From Actinokineospora bangkokensis (GTDB lineage Bacteria > Actinomycetota > Actinomycetes > Mycobacteriales > Pseudonocardiaceae), in NCBI RefSeq assembly GCF_001940455.1, contig NZ_MKQR01000009.1, positions 59,592-123,591 of the forward strand: a stretch of 64,000 nt of DNA. The letters run 5' to 3'. The number at the start of each line of letters is the position of its first letter. Positions within the stretch are counted from its first letter, which is position 1. The translations under genes and the position numbers were made by a program. Shown piece by piece: positions 46,529 to 55,633 of this stretch. The notes beneath the pieces were generated by a model. The model ran no database searches and was not told the origin of the DNA. It saw nothing but the letters and a program-made list of their open reading frames with translations.

Positions 46529-46565
46529 CTCCCGTCGTGATCACCGCGTCGCTAGCGTGGCCGCC

Positions 46566-47018
46566 ATGACCAAGGCACTGCTCGCCGCCCACGTGCTCGT
46601 GGCCATCCTGGCCGTCGGCCCCGTGGCCGTCGCCGCCAGCATGTTCCCGCCGTCCACCCGCCGGGCCCTCGCCTCGGAGGACCCGCGCGACCTCGCCGCG
46701 CTGCGCACCCTGCACCGCATCTGCCGGGTCTACGCGGCGGTCGGCATCGCCGTCCCGGTCCTCGGCCTCGCCACCGCGGGGGTCATGGGCGTCACCGGCC
46801 AGGTGTGGGTGGTTGTCTCCATCGCCCTGACCGCGGCCGCGGCGCTGCTGCTCGCCCTGGTCGTCCTCCCCGGCCAAGCCGCCCTGCTCGACGACCTGGC
46901 GACCGCGGGCCCGTCCACCACCGCCCGGCTGGGCATGGCGACCGGCGCCTTCAACCTCCTGTGGGCCGTGGTGACGGTCCTGATGATCATCCGGCCAGGG
47001 TCGACGACCGGCGCCTAG
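46566..47018 (+). CDS. Small integral membrane protein
   Basis: The 150-residue protein has four membrane segments (LLAAHVLVAILAVGPVAVAA, AAVGIAVPVLGLATAGVMGV, VSIALTAAAALLLALVVLPG and GAFNLLWAVVTVLMIIRPG). It resembles DUF2269-like proteins, but the match is loose. TAGCGT lies seven bases before the ATG, suggesting a leaderless transcript. Its stop overlaps that of the AI-2E family gene by four bases (CTAG). Confidence 0.75.
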   Translation: MTKALLAAHVLVAILAVGPVAVAASMFPPSTRRALASEDPRDLAALRTLHRICRVYAAVGIAVPVLGLATAGVMGVTGQVWVVVSIALTAAAALLLALVVLPGQAALLDDLATAGPSTTARLGMATGAFNLLWAVVTVLMIIRPGSTTGA

Positions 47019-48118
47019 GTCTGCTGGGGTTCTTCTTCGGCCGGGGGGTCGGGGACGGGGTCGCTGACGCGGTCGCGCAGGTGCTGCCAGAGGACACCGA
47101 GGATGGCGGCCACGGGGACGGCCAAGAGGCTGCCCACGATGCCCGCGAGCGTGCCGCCCAGGGTGACCGCGAGCAGGACCACGGCGGCGTGCAGGCCCAG
47201 GCCGCGGCTCTGCAGCATGGGCTGGAAGACGTTGCCCTCCAGCTGCTGCACCACGATGATCACGATCAGCACGAGCAGCGCGTCCCAGAAGCCGTTGAAG
47301 ACCAGGGCGATGAGCACCGAGACGAAGCCCGCGAACAGGGCGCCCACGATGGGGATGAACGCGGCGACGAAGGTGAGCACGGCCAGCGGCAGCACCAGCG
47401 GCACCCCGATGACCCACAGGCCCAGGCCGATGAACACCGCGTCGAGCAGGCCGACGAAGGCCTGCGAGCGCACGAACGCGCCCAGCGTCTGCCAGCAGCG
47501 CTCGGCCACCAGCGGGACGTCGTCGGCGGCTCGCCCGGGCAGCTGCCCGCGCAGCCACGGCAGGAACCGCGGGCCGTCCTTGAGGAAGTAGAACATCAGG
47601 AAGACCGCGAGCACCGCGGTGACCAGGCCGTTGGCCACGGTGCCGACCCCGGTGACGGCGGCGTTGATGATGTCGCCGATGCTGTCCTTGAGGCGCTCGA
47701 CGCCCATGTCCAGCGCGGCGGTGACCTGGTCGTCGCGGATGTTGAGCGGCGGCCCGGAGGCCCACTGCCGCACCTGGTCGACGCCGTCGACCACGCCGTC
47801 GGCCAGTTCGTCCGCCTGGCCCGCCACCGGCACCACGATCAGCGTCGCGGTGCCCGCGGCCACCGCCAGCCCCAGCAGCGTCACCGCCGTCGCCGCCAGC
47901 GCGGGCGGCCAGCGGTGCGCGCGCAGGAACCGCGCCACCGGCCAGGTGAGCGTCGTCAGCAGCAGCGCGATCACCACCGGCCAGACGACCGACCACATCC
48001 GCCCGAGCAACCACAGCGCCACCCCGGTCAGCACCAGGACCACCAGCACGTCCCAGGACACCCGCGCCGACCCGCGCAACGCCGCGCGCGCCTTCGCCGC
48101 GCTCACCCTCCGACCCAT
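47015..48118 (-). CDS. AI-2E family transporter (PerM-like)
   Basis: The 367-residue protein has about eight membrane segments. Family signs include VVWPVVIALLLTTLTWPVAR, the long extracytoplasmic helical part DGVDQVRQWASGP to ERLKDSIGDIIN, AVLAVFLMFYFLKDGPR and VQQLEGNVFQPMLQSRGLGL. The substrate of most members is unknown despite the family name. TAGGGT (48130-48125) is exactly six bases from the ATG on the minus strand, so the transcript is probably leaderless. Confidence 0.9.
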   Translation of the reverse strand: MGRRVSAAKARAALRGSARVSWDVLVVLVLTGVALWLLGRMWSVVWPVVIALLLTTLTWPVARFLRAHRWPPALAATAVTLLGLAVAAGTATLIVVPVAGQADELADGVVDGVDQVRQWASGPPLNIRDDQVTAALDMGVERLKDSIGDIINAAVTGVGTVANGLVTAVLAVFLMFYFLKDGPRFLPWLRGQLPGRAADDVPLVAERCWQTLGAFVRSQAFVGLLDAVFIGLGLWVIGVPLVLPLAVLTFVAAFIPIVGALFAGFVSVLIALVFNGFWDALLVLIVIIVVQQLEGNVFQPMLQSRGLGLHAAVVLLAVTLGGTLAGIVGSLLAVPVAAILGVLWQHLRDRVSDPVPDPPAEEEPQQT

Positions 48119-48360
48119 GACCCCACCCTAGGGCGCCCACACCGGACCCGTCGGGCGAAGCCCCAGACGGCCACCGAACGGGCGCGCGCAGGTCGGAGCG
48201 GTTCAGGAAAGGACCCGTTCGGAGAACGGGGCGACCGGGACGATGCCCCGCGCGGACCCTTGACCGTCGACAGTGGACACAGGAGCGCCCGGCCGCCGCG
48301 CGCCGCCGCCGAGGTGATCCGCACCGGTAAGGTCGGTGGTGGAGCACCAGGAGGGACCAC

Positions 48361-48672
48361 ATGGACAAGCCCGAGAACGGCGACCAGCACGACGGCGTGG
48401 TGGACGCGGAGATCGTCGACGAGCCGGGGGTGCCCGCCGTGCCGGACGCGCCCGTGCCGCCGCCGGACTACTCCGAGTCGGGCGTGCCCAGCTTCGACTA
48501 CGTCCGGAGCCGGATCGAGTCCCGCGGCGCGACCGCCGACGGCGGCGTCGAGCTGGCGGGCCTGGGCGGCTCGGGCCCGGACGTCGCGTCCCTCGACGAC
48601 CAGCTGGCCGAGCGGGAGCGCAAGGGCAAGGACAAGCTCGCCGAGATCCGCCGCTCCATGGGCCTGGAGTAA
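48361..48672 (+). CDS. Small acidic hypothetical protein
   Basis: The 103-residue product is acidic and largely disordered (GDQHDGVVDAEIVDEPGVPA), with a helical charged C-terminus (DDQLAERERKGKDKLAEIRR). A strong AGGAGGGACCAC precedes the ATG. I recognise no family. It lies alone between the divergent AI-2E gene and the GH92 gene. Confidence 0.7.
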   Translation: MDKPENGDQHDGVVDAEIVDEPGVPAVPDAPVPPPDYSESGVPSFDYVRSRIESRGATADGGVELAGLGGSGPDVASLDDQLAERERKGKDKLAEIRRSMGLE

Positions 48673-48812
48673 CCGGGCCGGGCCGCGCAGGTCGATCGCG
48701 GGGGGCGCTGCGCCGCTGGGCACCTCGACCCTCGCGGGCCCGGCACGCGTCCCGCTCACGCGGCTCTGGGTTTCCCCCCGCGGCCGACCCCGGTCGCGGG
48801 ATAGTGACCCCC

Positions 48813-51113
48813 GTGACACGACGGGTTCACTTCACCGAAACCACCGCGCCGGCTCGGCTGACCTACAGTCGCGGCATCTTGAGCGACATCGACCCCTTCA
48901 TCGGCACCGCCGCGACCGACCTGCCACCGGCGCAGGGGCTCGCGGCGACTTGGTGGTGGCCCAAGCCCCAGGTAGGCAACACCCACCCTGGCGCCACCTC
49001 GCCGCTGGGCATGGTGTCGGCGTGCGCGTACTCCGGTGCCTACCCCACGGGCTACGGGCTCTACACCAAGAACACCGAGGGCGTGCCGGAGGCGATGTTC
49101 GACGCCCCGCAGGCGTCCGGGTTCACCCACTTCCAGCAGTCGGGCACCGGCGCGATCCGCAAGTACTACAACTACGTGCGGGTGACCCCGATGGTGCAGC
49201 CGCTGGACTGCCTCGGCCAGGCGTGGGCGCTGCACGACGAGGTGGCCGAGCCGGGCTACTACGCGGCCACGCTGGACACCGGGGTGCGCTCGGAGCTGAC
49301 CGTGGGCGCGAAGGTCGCCGTCCACCGCTACACCTTCCCGCAGACCCGCAGCGCCCGGGTGGTGCTGGACCTGTCGTGCGGCGGGCTGGCCATCGACCAC
49401 GGCCGCACCGTGCCGCTGCGCGCGCACGTGGAGATGGTCGGCCCCGGCCGCGCGCAGGGCACCGTGGTGGTCGAGGGCGTCCCGCTGTCGGTCTACGTCG
49501 AGTTCGACACCCCGCGCTGGCGGCAGATGCTCTGGTACGACCGCAGGCTCATCGAGGGCGGCACCCGGCTCGACTTCGACCGCATCCGCCAGACCACCCT
49601 GCGCCCGTTCGGCCTGCTGTTCATGGGGTCGGCGGCGGCCGGGCAGAGCGTCGAGGTGCGCATCGGGTTCTCCCTGCGCGGCTGCGAGCAGGCCAGGCGC
49701 AACCTGCACCGGGAGTGCGGGGAGGGCGAACTGGCCTTCGACGACCTGCGGGCGCGCACCAGCGCCAACTGGTCCGACCACGTGGGCCGCGTCGAGGTCC
49801 AGGGCGGCACCGACGCCCGCAGGCAGGTCTTCGCCACCTCGATGTACCACTCCCTGATCAAGCCGTGCTTCGGCGACGACGAGAGCCCGTTCTGGCCCAC
49901 CCCGGGCCCGTTCGCCTTCGACGTGTGCACCATGTGGGACATCTACAAGACCGAGATCCCGCTGCTCGCCGCGATCGTCCCCGACCGCGCGGTCGACCTG
50001 CTGGAATCGCTCATCCGGGTGTGCGAGGAGGAGGGCAACTTCCCCATCGGCTACCGGATGGCCCGCGGCGCCGACCGGTTCTTCCGGCAGGCCAGCGCCC
50101 TCGCGCACACCGCGCTGGCCGACGCGCACGCGCTGGGCCTCGGTGACCTGGACTGGAACTGGGCGCTGGTGCACATGGCCGACGACCTGCGCCGGATGTA
50201 CGGCGAGGACTACTACGAGCACGGCGTGGTGCACCCCATCACCCACACCCTCGACCTCGCCTACGCCTACCACTGCACGGCGGGGGTGGCCAGGGCGATG
50301 GGGGACCCGATGCTCGCCGAGGACATGGTGGCGCGCAGCCGGTTGTGGTCCAACGCCTTCGACCCGGCGACCGGGCTGCTGGTCGACTCCTCGTTCTACG
50401 AGGGCGGCAAGTGGAACTACTCGTTCCGGCTGATCCACGACATGGCCGGGCGGATCGCGCTGGCGGGCGGGGACGCGCCGTTCGTGCGGATGCTCGACTC
50501 GTTCTTCGGCTTCGGCGCCGACCCGGTGGTGCAGCCGGGGGTGCGCCCGGACCCGACGACCATGGCCGCGGGCTACGCGCTGAACCGGTTCGAGGGCCTG
50601 AACAACGAGCCGGACATGGAAGCGCCCTGGTCCTACCACTACGCGGGCAGGCCCGACCGCACCGCCGAGGTGGTGCACGCCGCGCTGACCCACCAGTTCG
50701 GCACCGGCCCCGGTGGGCTGCCCGGCAACGACGACTCCGGTGGCCTGAGCTCCTGGTACGTGTGGGCGTCGCTGGGGCTGTTCCCGATCGCCGGGCAGGG
50801 CCTGTTCCTGGTCAACGCCCCGGCGTTCGAGCAGGCCACCATCCACTTGGCGGAGGGCGACTTCACCATCGAGACCAGCGGGCACCGGCAGGCCCCGATC
50901 AGCTCCGACGGGTTCGACCGCCCGCCAGCGCCGCAGTACGTCCAGTCCGCCCGCCTCAACGGCAAGCCGCTCGACGTCGCCCACCTCAGCGCCGCCACCG
51001 TGCACGCCGGTGGGCGGCTGCACCTGGAACTCGGCCCGGAGCCCTCGGAGTGGGGCAGCAAGTTCCGGCCGCCGTCGTTGTCCGACCCGCACGGCACGGG
51101 AGCCCGCCCATGA
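48813..51113 (+). CDS. GH92 family alpha-1,2-mannosidase, no signal peptide
   Basis: The 766-residue protein matches GH92: IDPFIGTAATDLPPAQGLA, GNTHPGATSPLGMVSACAYS, SGFTHFQQSGTGA, YHSLIKPCFGDDESPFWPTP, TMWDIYKTEIPLLA, GGLPGNDDSGGLSSWYVWAS and GLFPIAGQGLFLVNAP. The NDDSG stretch holds calcium or catalytic acidic residues. GH92 enzymes are calcium-dependent exo-alpha-mannosidases. No signal peptide precedes the domain, unlike most bacterial members. GTG 48813 is chosen with GATAGT seven bases upstream. Its stop overlaps the start of the glycosyltransferase gene (ATGA). Confidence 0.92.
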   Translation: MTRRVHFTETTAPARLTYSRGILSDIDPFIGTAATDLPPAQGLAATWWWPKPQVGNTHPGATSPLGMVSACAYSGAYPTGYGLYTKNTEGVPEAMFDAPQASGFTHFQQSGTGAIRKYYNYVRVTPMVQPLDCLGQAWALHDEVAEPGYYAATLDTGVRSELTVGAKVAVHRYTFPQTRSARVVLDLSCGGLAIDHGRTVPLRAHVEMVGPGRAQGTVVVEGVPLSVYVEFDTPRWRQMLWYDRRLIEGGTRLDFDRIRQTTLRPFGLLFMGSAAAGQSVEVRIGFSLRGCEQARRNLHRECGEGELAFDDLRARTSANWSDHVGRVEVQGGTDARRQVFATSMYHSLIKPCFGDDESPFWPTPGPFAFDVCTMWDIYKTEIPLLAAIVPDRAVDLLESLIRVCEEEGNFPIGYRMARGADRFFRQASALAHTALADAHALGLGDLDWNWALVHMADDLRRMYGEDYYEHGVVHPITHTLDLAYAYHCTAGVARAMGDPMLAEDMVARSRLWSNAFDPATGLLVDSSFYEGGKWNYSFRLIHDMAGRIALAGGDAPFVRMLDSFFGFGADPVVQPGVRPDPTTMAAGYALNRFEGLNNEPDMEAPWSYHYAGRPDRTAEVVHAALTHQFGTGPGGLPGNDDSGGLSSWYVWASLGLFPIAGQGLFLVNAPAFEQATIHLAEGDFTIETSGHRQAPISSDGFDRPPAPQYVQSARLNGKPLDVAHLSAATVHAGGRLHLELGPEPSEWGSKFRPPSLSDPHGTGARP

Positions 51114-52372
51114 GCCCACCGCACCGCCGTCTCGTCATCGCCGTCCGCGCCGACCCCGTCATCTGCGGACACTCCGGGGAAGCGCGCAACCTCGCCGAGG
51201 TCGCGCTCACCAGGGGCTTCACCGACGTCCGCCTGCTGACCTGGCCGATACCGGCCCTGCAGGCGGCGGGCCTGCCCCTCAAGCCCCTCGACCGGATCCT
51301 GCCCTACAGCGACGGGATCACCGTCGAGCGCCCGGAACCGGTGGGCGACTACCGCGTCCCCGACGGCCGCTTCATGGCCGGGCTGACTGGCAGGCTGGTC
51401 GAACTGCTCGCCGACGGCGTGCCCACCACGTGCCTGTCGATGTACCTGGCCCCGCACGACGCCGTCGTCCGCGACGCGGTCACCGCGGCCAGGGCGGCGG
51501 GCCTGGCCCCCGACGTGCGCACGATGGCCAAGGCGGTGGGCTCCGACATCACCAACGTCATCCGCTCGTGCCTGCGCGAGGGCACCTTCGGCGCGGCCAT
51601 CGCGCTGTTCACCACCTTCCTCGCCAACGACCGGCTGCTGGCGGTCTCGGAGTTCACCAAGCAGGAGATCACCGCCGCCGCCCGCGACGTGGACGCCCAC
51701 TGCGGCACCCGCTTCGCCCAGGAGTGCCAGCGGCGGGTGGAGATCAGCTACCCGCCGGTGGACACCTCCGCCTACGTCGACCTCGACCCGGCGGCGGTGG
51801 ACGCCGCGCTGGCCCGCCGGGGCCTGAGCCGCGACGGCTACGTGCTGTTCCTGTCCCGGGTGGCGCGGGCCAAGGGCGTCGACGACCTGATCAACGCCTA
51901 CACCGGCTCCCAGGCCGCGCGGAAGGTCAAGCTGGTCGTCGCGGGCACCGGCCCGAACCTGGAGGCGATGCGCGCGCTGGCCGCGGGCGACGAGCGCGTG
52001 CAGTTCCTCACCGACGTCGACGACGAGGAGAAGCCGCTGCTCATGGCCGGGTGCGCGGCCTACGCGCTGCCGACCCGGCCGGAGCAGGAGTTCGTCGAGA
52101 CGTTCGGCATCGCGCTGACGGAGAAGATGCTGGCGGGCGGCGGGCCGGTGATCACGACCCTGACCGGGGGCACCGGTGAGGCGGTGGGGGACACCGCGGT
52201 CATCGTCGGCGCCAACGACGTGCCGGGGTTGCGCGCGGCGCTGGACCGGGCCGTGCTGCACATGTCCGAGCAGGAGCGGCGCGCGATGGCCGAGGCGGCC
52301 CGGGAGCACGCGCTGGGCTTCGACCGGTTCCGGGTGTTCGACGACCTGTTCGCGGCGCAGTCCGCGTCCTGA
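51110..52372 (+). CDS. GT4-type glycosyltransferase
   Basis: The 420-residue protein has a GT-B fold. The C-terminal nucleotide-sugar domain shows GYVLFLSRVARAKGVDDLIN, VKLVVAGTGPNLEAMRALAA and the E-x7-E-like PTRPEQEFVETFGIALTEKM. The N-terminal domain includes CGHSGEARNLAEVALTRGF. Donor and acceptor are unknown. Translational coupling with a cytosolic GH92 mannosidase suggests a mannose-containing glycan or glycoside as shared substrate. ATG at 51110 overlaps the stop of the GH92 gene by four bases. Confidence 0.87.
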   Translation: MSPPHRRLVIAVRADPVICGHSGEARNLAEVALTRGFTDVRLLTWPIPALQAAGLPLKPLDRILPYSDGITVERPEPVGDYRVPDGRFMAGLTGRLVELLADGVPTTCLSMYLAPHDAVVRDAVTAARAAGLAPDVRTMAKAVGSDITNVIRSCLREGTFGAAIALFTTFLANDRLLAVSEFTKQEITAAARDVDAHCGTRFAQECQRRVEISYPPVDTSAYVDLDPAAVDAALARRGLSRDGYVLFLSRVARAKGVDDLINAYTGSQAARKVKLVVAGTGPNLEAMRALAAGDERVQFLTDVDDEEKPLLMAGCAAYALPTRPEQEFVETFGIALTEKMLAGGGPVITTLTGGTGEAVGDTAVIVGANDVPGLRAALDRAVLHMSEQERRAMAEAAREHALGFDRFRVFDDLFAAQSAS

Positions 52373-52378
52373 CGGCGA

Positions 52379-52417
52379 CGAGGGCGGGGCAGCGGTCGTC
52401 CCGCTGCCCCGCCCTCG
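52379..52417. terminator. Bidirectional hairpin terminator
   Basis: A perfect 17-bp stem (CGAGGGCGGGGCAGCGG with its complement) and five-base loop lie between the convergent glycosyltransferase and alcohol dehydrogenase genes. Confidence 0.88.
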
Positions 52418-52440
52418 CGCCGCTGCGCCCACCCCACCCG

Positions 52441-53484
52441 TCAGAGGGTGGAGGTGTCGATCACGAAGCGGTACCGCACGTCCGAGGCGAGCACGCGCTC
52501 GTAGGCCTCGTTGATCTTGTCGGCCGGGATGACCTCGACCTCGGCGCCCAGGTGGTGCTCGGCGCAGAAGTCCAGCATCTCCTGGGTCTCGCGGATCCCG
52601 CCGATCATCGAGCCGCCGAACGAGCGGCGGTCGGTGAGCAGCGAGAAGGCGTTCACCGACAGCGGTTCGGCGGGGGCGCCGACGTTGACCAGCGCGCCGT
52701 CGACGGCGAGCAGCCCGAGGTAGGCGTCGACGTCGAGCTTGGCGCTGACGGTGTTGATGATGAGGTCGAAGCTGCCCGCCAGCGACTCGAACGTGCCCGC
52801 GTCCCCGGTGGCGTAGTAGTGCTTGGCCCCCAGGCGCAGGCCGTCGTCCTGCTTCTTCAGCGACTGCGAGAGCACGGTCACCTCCGCGCCCATGGCCGCG
52901 GCCAGCTTGACGGCCATGTGGCCCAGCCCACCGAGGCCGACGACCGCGACGCGCTTGCGGTCGGTGCCCGCGCCCCAGTGGCGCAGCGGCGAGTAGGTGG
53001 TGATGCCCGCGCACAGCAGCGGTGCGGCCTCGGGCAGGTCCACGCCCTCGGGGATGCGCACGACGAAGTCCTCGGCGACGACGACGTGGGTGGAGTACCC
53101 GCCCTGGGTCGTGGTCCCGTCCACGTCGGTGGCGCCGTAGGTGCCGGTGAAGCCCTTGCGGCAGTACTGCTCGTCGCCCGCCTTGCAGTTCTCGCACTCG
53201 CGGCACGAGCCGACCATGCAGCCGACGCCCACCCGGTCCCCGACCTTGTGCCGGGTGACCTCGGGGCCGACCTCGGACACCACGCCCGCGATCTCGTGGC
53301 CCGGGGTCAGCGGGAAGGGCGCCTCCCCCCACTCGTTGCGCACGGTGTGGATGTCGGAGTGGCAGATGCCCGCGTACTTGATCTCGATCAGCACGTCGTG
53401 CGGTCCGACGTCGCGCCGGTCCACCGTCGTCGGGACGAGCGGCTCGGTCGCGGAAGTGGCGGCGTAGGCGTTGACAGTGAGCAC
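52441..53484 (-). CDS. NAD(P)-dependent alcohol dehydrogenase (CAD/YahK-like)
   Basis: The 347-residue zinc MDR enzyme has catalytic zinc residues in [16 protein letters not shown] and [10 protein letters not shown], the structural zinc site [15 protein letters not shown] and a nucleotide motif [20 protein letters not shown]. This is the cinnamyl-alcohol-dehydrogenase-like subfamily, which reduces many aldehydes with NADPH. GTG 53484 has GGGAGATCTG upstream. It stands alone; upstream sequence 53485-53757 has no other gene on this strand. Confidence 0.9.
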   Translation of the reverse strand: MLTVNAYAATSATEPLVPTTVDRRDVGPHDVLIEIKYAGICHSDIHTVRNEWGEAPFPLTPGHEIAGVVSEVGPEVTRHKVGDRVGVGCMVGSCRECENCKAGDEQYCRKGFTGTYGATDVDGTTTQGGYSTHVVVAEDFVVRIPEGVDLPEAAPLLCAGITTYSPLRHWGAGTDRKRVAVVGLGGLGHMAVKLAAAMGAEVTVLSQSLKKQDDGLRLGAKHYYATGDAGTFESLAGSFDLIINTVSAKLDVDAYLGLLAVDGALVNVGAPAEPLSVNAFSLLTDRRSFGGSMIGGIRETQEMLDFCAEHHLGAEVEVIPADKINEAYERVLASDVRYRFVIDTSTL

Positions 53485-53714
53485 CAGATCTCCCGTTCCC
53501 CATGTGAAGTGTTGCGCATACGAGTACATCATCGCGCGGCGGGGGGAGGCAGGGCGAGCCGAACCTGGTACCAGCAGGACCACCCACGGGGTTCCGCGGT
53601 GCGACCAGGGTGGATGTGCGCGGAACGGGATGCAGCGCCGCGGTGTGTGGCGCATCCCGCGTTTGTCGTTGACACACGGCGGAAACACTGGTGCGCACTG
53701 CGGGGAACAACACT

Positions 53715-53743
53715 TTGACCGCTTCCTCCCACCCGGCTTAGCT
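53715..53743 (+). promoter_or_regulatory. Promoter of the aldolase/YrdC operon
   Basis: TTGACC (53715-53720), a 17-base spacer and TTAGCT (53738-53743) form a good vegetative-type promoter on the plus strand, about 40 bases before the GTG at 53783. Confidence 0.6.
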
Positions 53744-53782
53744 GGTGCCAGACCGATGATCCGGTGCTTGCCAGGGGGTTGC

Positions 53783-54985
53783 GTGGAGGACGTGGTGCGG
53801 GCCACCGCCGCGGCGGGGCGCGCGGTGCTGTGGGAGGAGTCCGCGCGCGACGGGGCGCAGGGGAAGACGTTGATGAGCGCGGGTTTCCGCGTGCGGCTGG
53901 CCCGCGAGCAGGGCGCGCTGTTCGGCGCGGACGGGCCCGCGCACGTGGTGTTCGCCGCGGGCTTCCCGGCCGTCTGCGCCGAGGAGTTCGAGGCCACCCG
54001 CCGCGTCGCGCTGGAGGCCGGGGACCGCGTGTCGCCCACGGCGGTGTGCCGGGCGCGCGGTCGCGACGTGGCGCAGGCGGTGGACGCGGTGCGCGGCGCC
54101 GACCACGCCCGGGTGATGGTCGTCGTCCCCGCCTCGGACGTCATGGCGGACGTGATGGTCCACACCACCGCCCAGCAGGCCCTGCGCGACGCCGCCGCGC
54201 TGCTCTCCGGCGCGCGGGACGCCGGTGTGGTCCCGGACGTGTGCTTCGCCGACGCGCCACGGGGTGACGTGGCGCTGATGGCGGACGCGGCCTCGGAGCT
54301 GACCGCGGCGGGCGCGGGTGTGGTGGTCGTCGCGGACACCACCGGCGACCTGCTGCCCGCGCGCACGTCCGAGGTGTTCACCGCGCTGCTGGCCCGCGCC
54401 AGTGACGAGGTCGTCTTCGCGTCGCACCTGCACAACGACCTGGGGTTGGGGCTGGCGAACACCCTCGCCGCCGCCCGAGCCGGGGTGCGCGTGCTGTCGT
54501 CGTCCTGGTTGGGCGTGGCCGAGCGCAGCGGCATGGTCGCCACCGAGCAGCTGCTGTTCCTGCTGGCGCAGCGCGGCGCGGAGCTGCTGGGGGACACCGA
54601 CCTGTGGCTCACCGCCCCGGACCTCACCCGGCTGCCCGCCATCGCGCGGGCGGTGGCGCGCGAGACCGGCCTGCCGATCTCGGTGACGACGCCGATCGTC
54701 GGGACGGGCGTCGGCACGATCTCCACCGGCACGCCGTTCGCCCGCCCGCAGGTGTTCCAGCCGTTCGACCCGACGACCGTGGGGGTGGAACCCACGGTCG
54801 TGGTCACCCACTTGGCGAGTGCCCGCGTCATCGACGCCGTGGCCACCCGCCTGGGTCACCAGCTCACCCCCGACCGCACCCGCGATGCCCTCGCCTGGGT
54901 GAAGTCGGAGGCGTACCGCCGCAACGACGCGGTCATCCCCGACGCCGACCTGGACGCGTTCCTCACCAGGAGGTCATCACCGTGA
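53783..54985 (+). CDS. DRE-TIM metallolyase superfamily enzyme (isopropylmalate synthase/HMG-CoA lyase-like)
   Basis: The 400-residue TIM-barrel protein carries the family marks in altered form: [13 protein letters not shown] in place of the usual [28 protein letters not shown], the metal-binding [20 protein letters not shown] and [12 protein letters not shown]. It likely forms or cleaves a C-C bond between an acyl-CoA and an alpha-keto acid, but it is shorter than LeuA and lacks the C-terminal regulatory domain. GTG 53783 with AGGGGG upstream is preferred; ATG 53756 is possible. It overlaps the YrdC-like gene by four bases, so the two act together. Confidence 0.82.
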   Translation: MEDVVRATAAAGRAVLWEESARDGAQGKTLMSAGFRVRLAREQGALFGADGPAHVVFAAGFPAVCAEEFEATRRVALEAGDRVSPTAVCRARGRDVAQAVDAVRGADHARVMVVVPASDVMADVMVHTTAQQALRDAAALLSGARDAGVVPDVCFADAPRGDVALMADAASELTAAGAGVVVVADTTGDLLPARTSEVFTALLARASDEVVFASHLHNDLGLGLANTLAAARAGVRVLSSSWLGVAERSGMVATEQLLFLLAQRGAELLGDTDLWLTAPDLTRLPAIARAVARETGLPISVTTPIVGTGVGTISTGTPFARPQVFQPFDPTTVGVEPTVVVTHLASARVIDAVATRLGHQLTPDRTRDALAWVKSEAYRRNDAVIPDADLDAFLTRRSSP

Positions 54986-55617
54986 TCACCCCCACCGCCC
55001 TCGCCGAGGCCACCGCGGCGCTGCAAGCGGGCACGGCCGTCGTCGTGCCCAACCCCGCCCCGCTGACGTGCGTCGTCACCGCCACCACGCCCGAGGCGGT
55101 CAACCGGGCCAAGGGCCGCCCGGTCGACCAGCCCGTCGCGCTGTGGATCACCGACGACGTGCGGTGGGCGGAGTTCGCCGCGCTGACGGACCTGGACGCG
55201 CCGACCCTGGACTTCGCCAGGGCGCTGCTGCTGGAGGAGCAGCTGACCCTGCTGCTGCCCGTCGCGTCCGTGCCGCCGTGGGTGGCGCCCGCCACCCGCG
55301 ACGGGCACGCCCTGCTGTTCGGCACCCGGTGGCTGCCGCTGGCACCGCTGTTCACCGGCATCGGCACGCTGCACGTGAGCAGCGCCAACCGGACCGGGCA
55401 GCCACCGGCGGCCACCACCGCCGAGGCCCGCGCCGCGTTCCCGGACCCGGTGCACGTGCTGCACGACCCCGACCCGGCGCCCGGTCCGCGCAGCGCGACC
55501 ACGACGCTGCGGCTCGCGCGCGGCGGGGCGCTGACCCACACCCGGTCCGGCGCGCAGGACCAGGGCAGCCCGGAGGCCTATGTGGACTTCGTCAGGGAGA
55601 AGTTCTTCCTGGGCTGA
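54982..55617 (+). CDS. YrdC/Sua5-fold protein with altered N-terminal motif
   Basis: The 211-residue protein has the YrdC core: NRAKGRPVDQPVALWI keeps the KxR motif and HVSSANRTGQPPA keeps the SSAN motif that bind ATP. The usual N-terminal PTDTVYGL is replaced by PNPAPLTCVVTA, so the amino-acid or ATP site probably differs from tRNA threonylcarbamoyl synthases. It may make an acyl- or carbamoyl-adenylate for the coupled aldolase-like enzyme. AGGAGG lies eight bases before the GTG, which overlaps the upstream stop (GTGA). Confidence 0.82.
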   Translation: MITPTALAEATAALQAGTAVVVPNPAPLTCVVTATTPEAVNRAKGRPVDQPVALWITDDVRWAEFAALTDLDAPTLDFARALLLEEQLTLLLPVASVPPWVAPATRDGHALLFGTRWLPLAPLFTGIGTLHVSSANRTGQPPAATTAEARAAFPDPVHVLHDPDPAPGPRSATTTLRLARGGALTHTRSGAQDQGSPEAYVDFVREKFFLG

Positions 55618-55633
55618 GCCCCGCGGTGCCCGC

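Noticed and set aside
46805..50146. 1,113-codon plus-strand frame spanning four genes.
   Set aside because: Runs antisense to the AI-2E gene and out of frame through the small acidic protein and GH92 genes; composition is low complexity.
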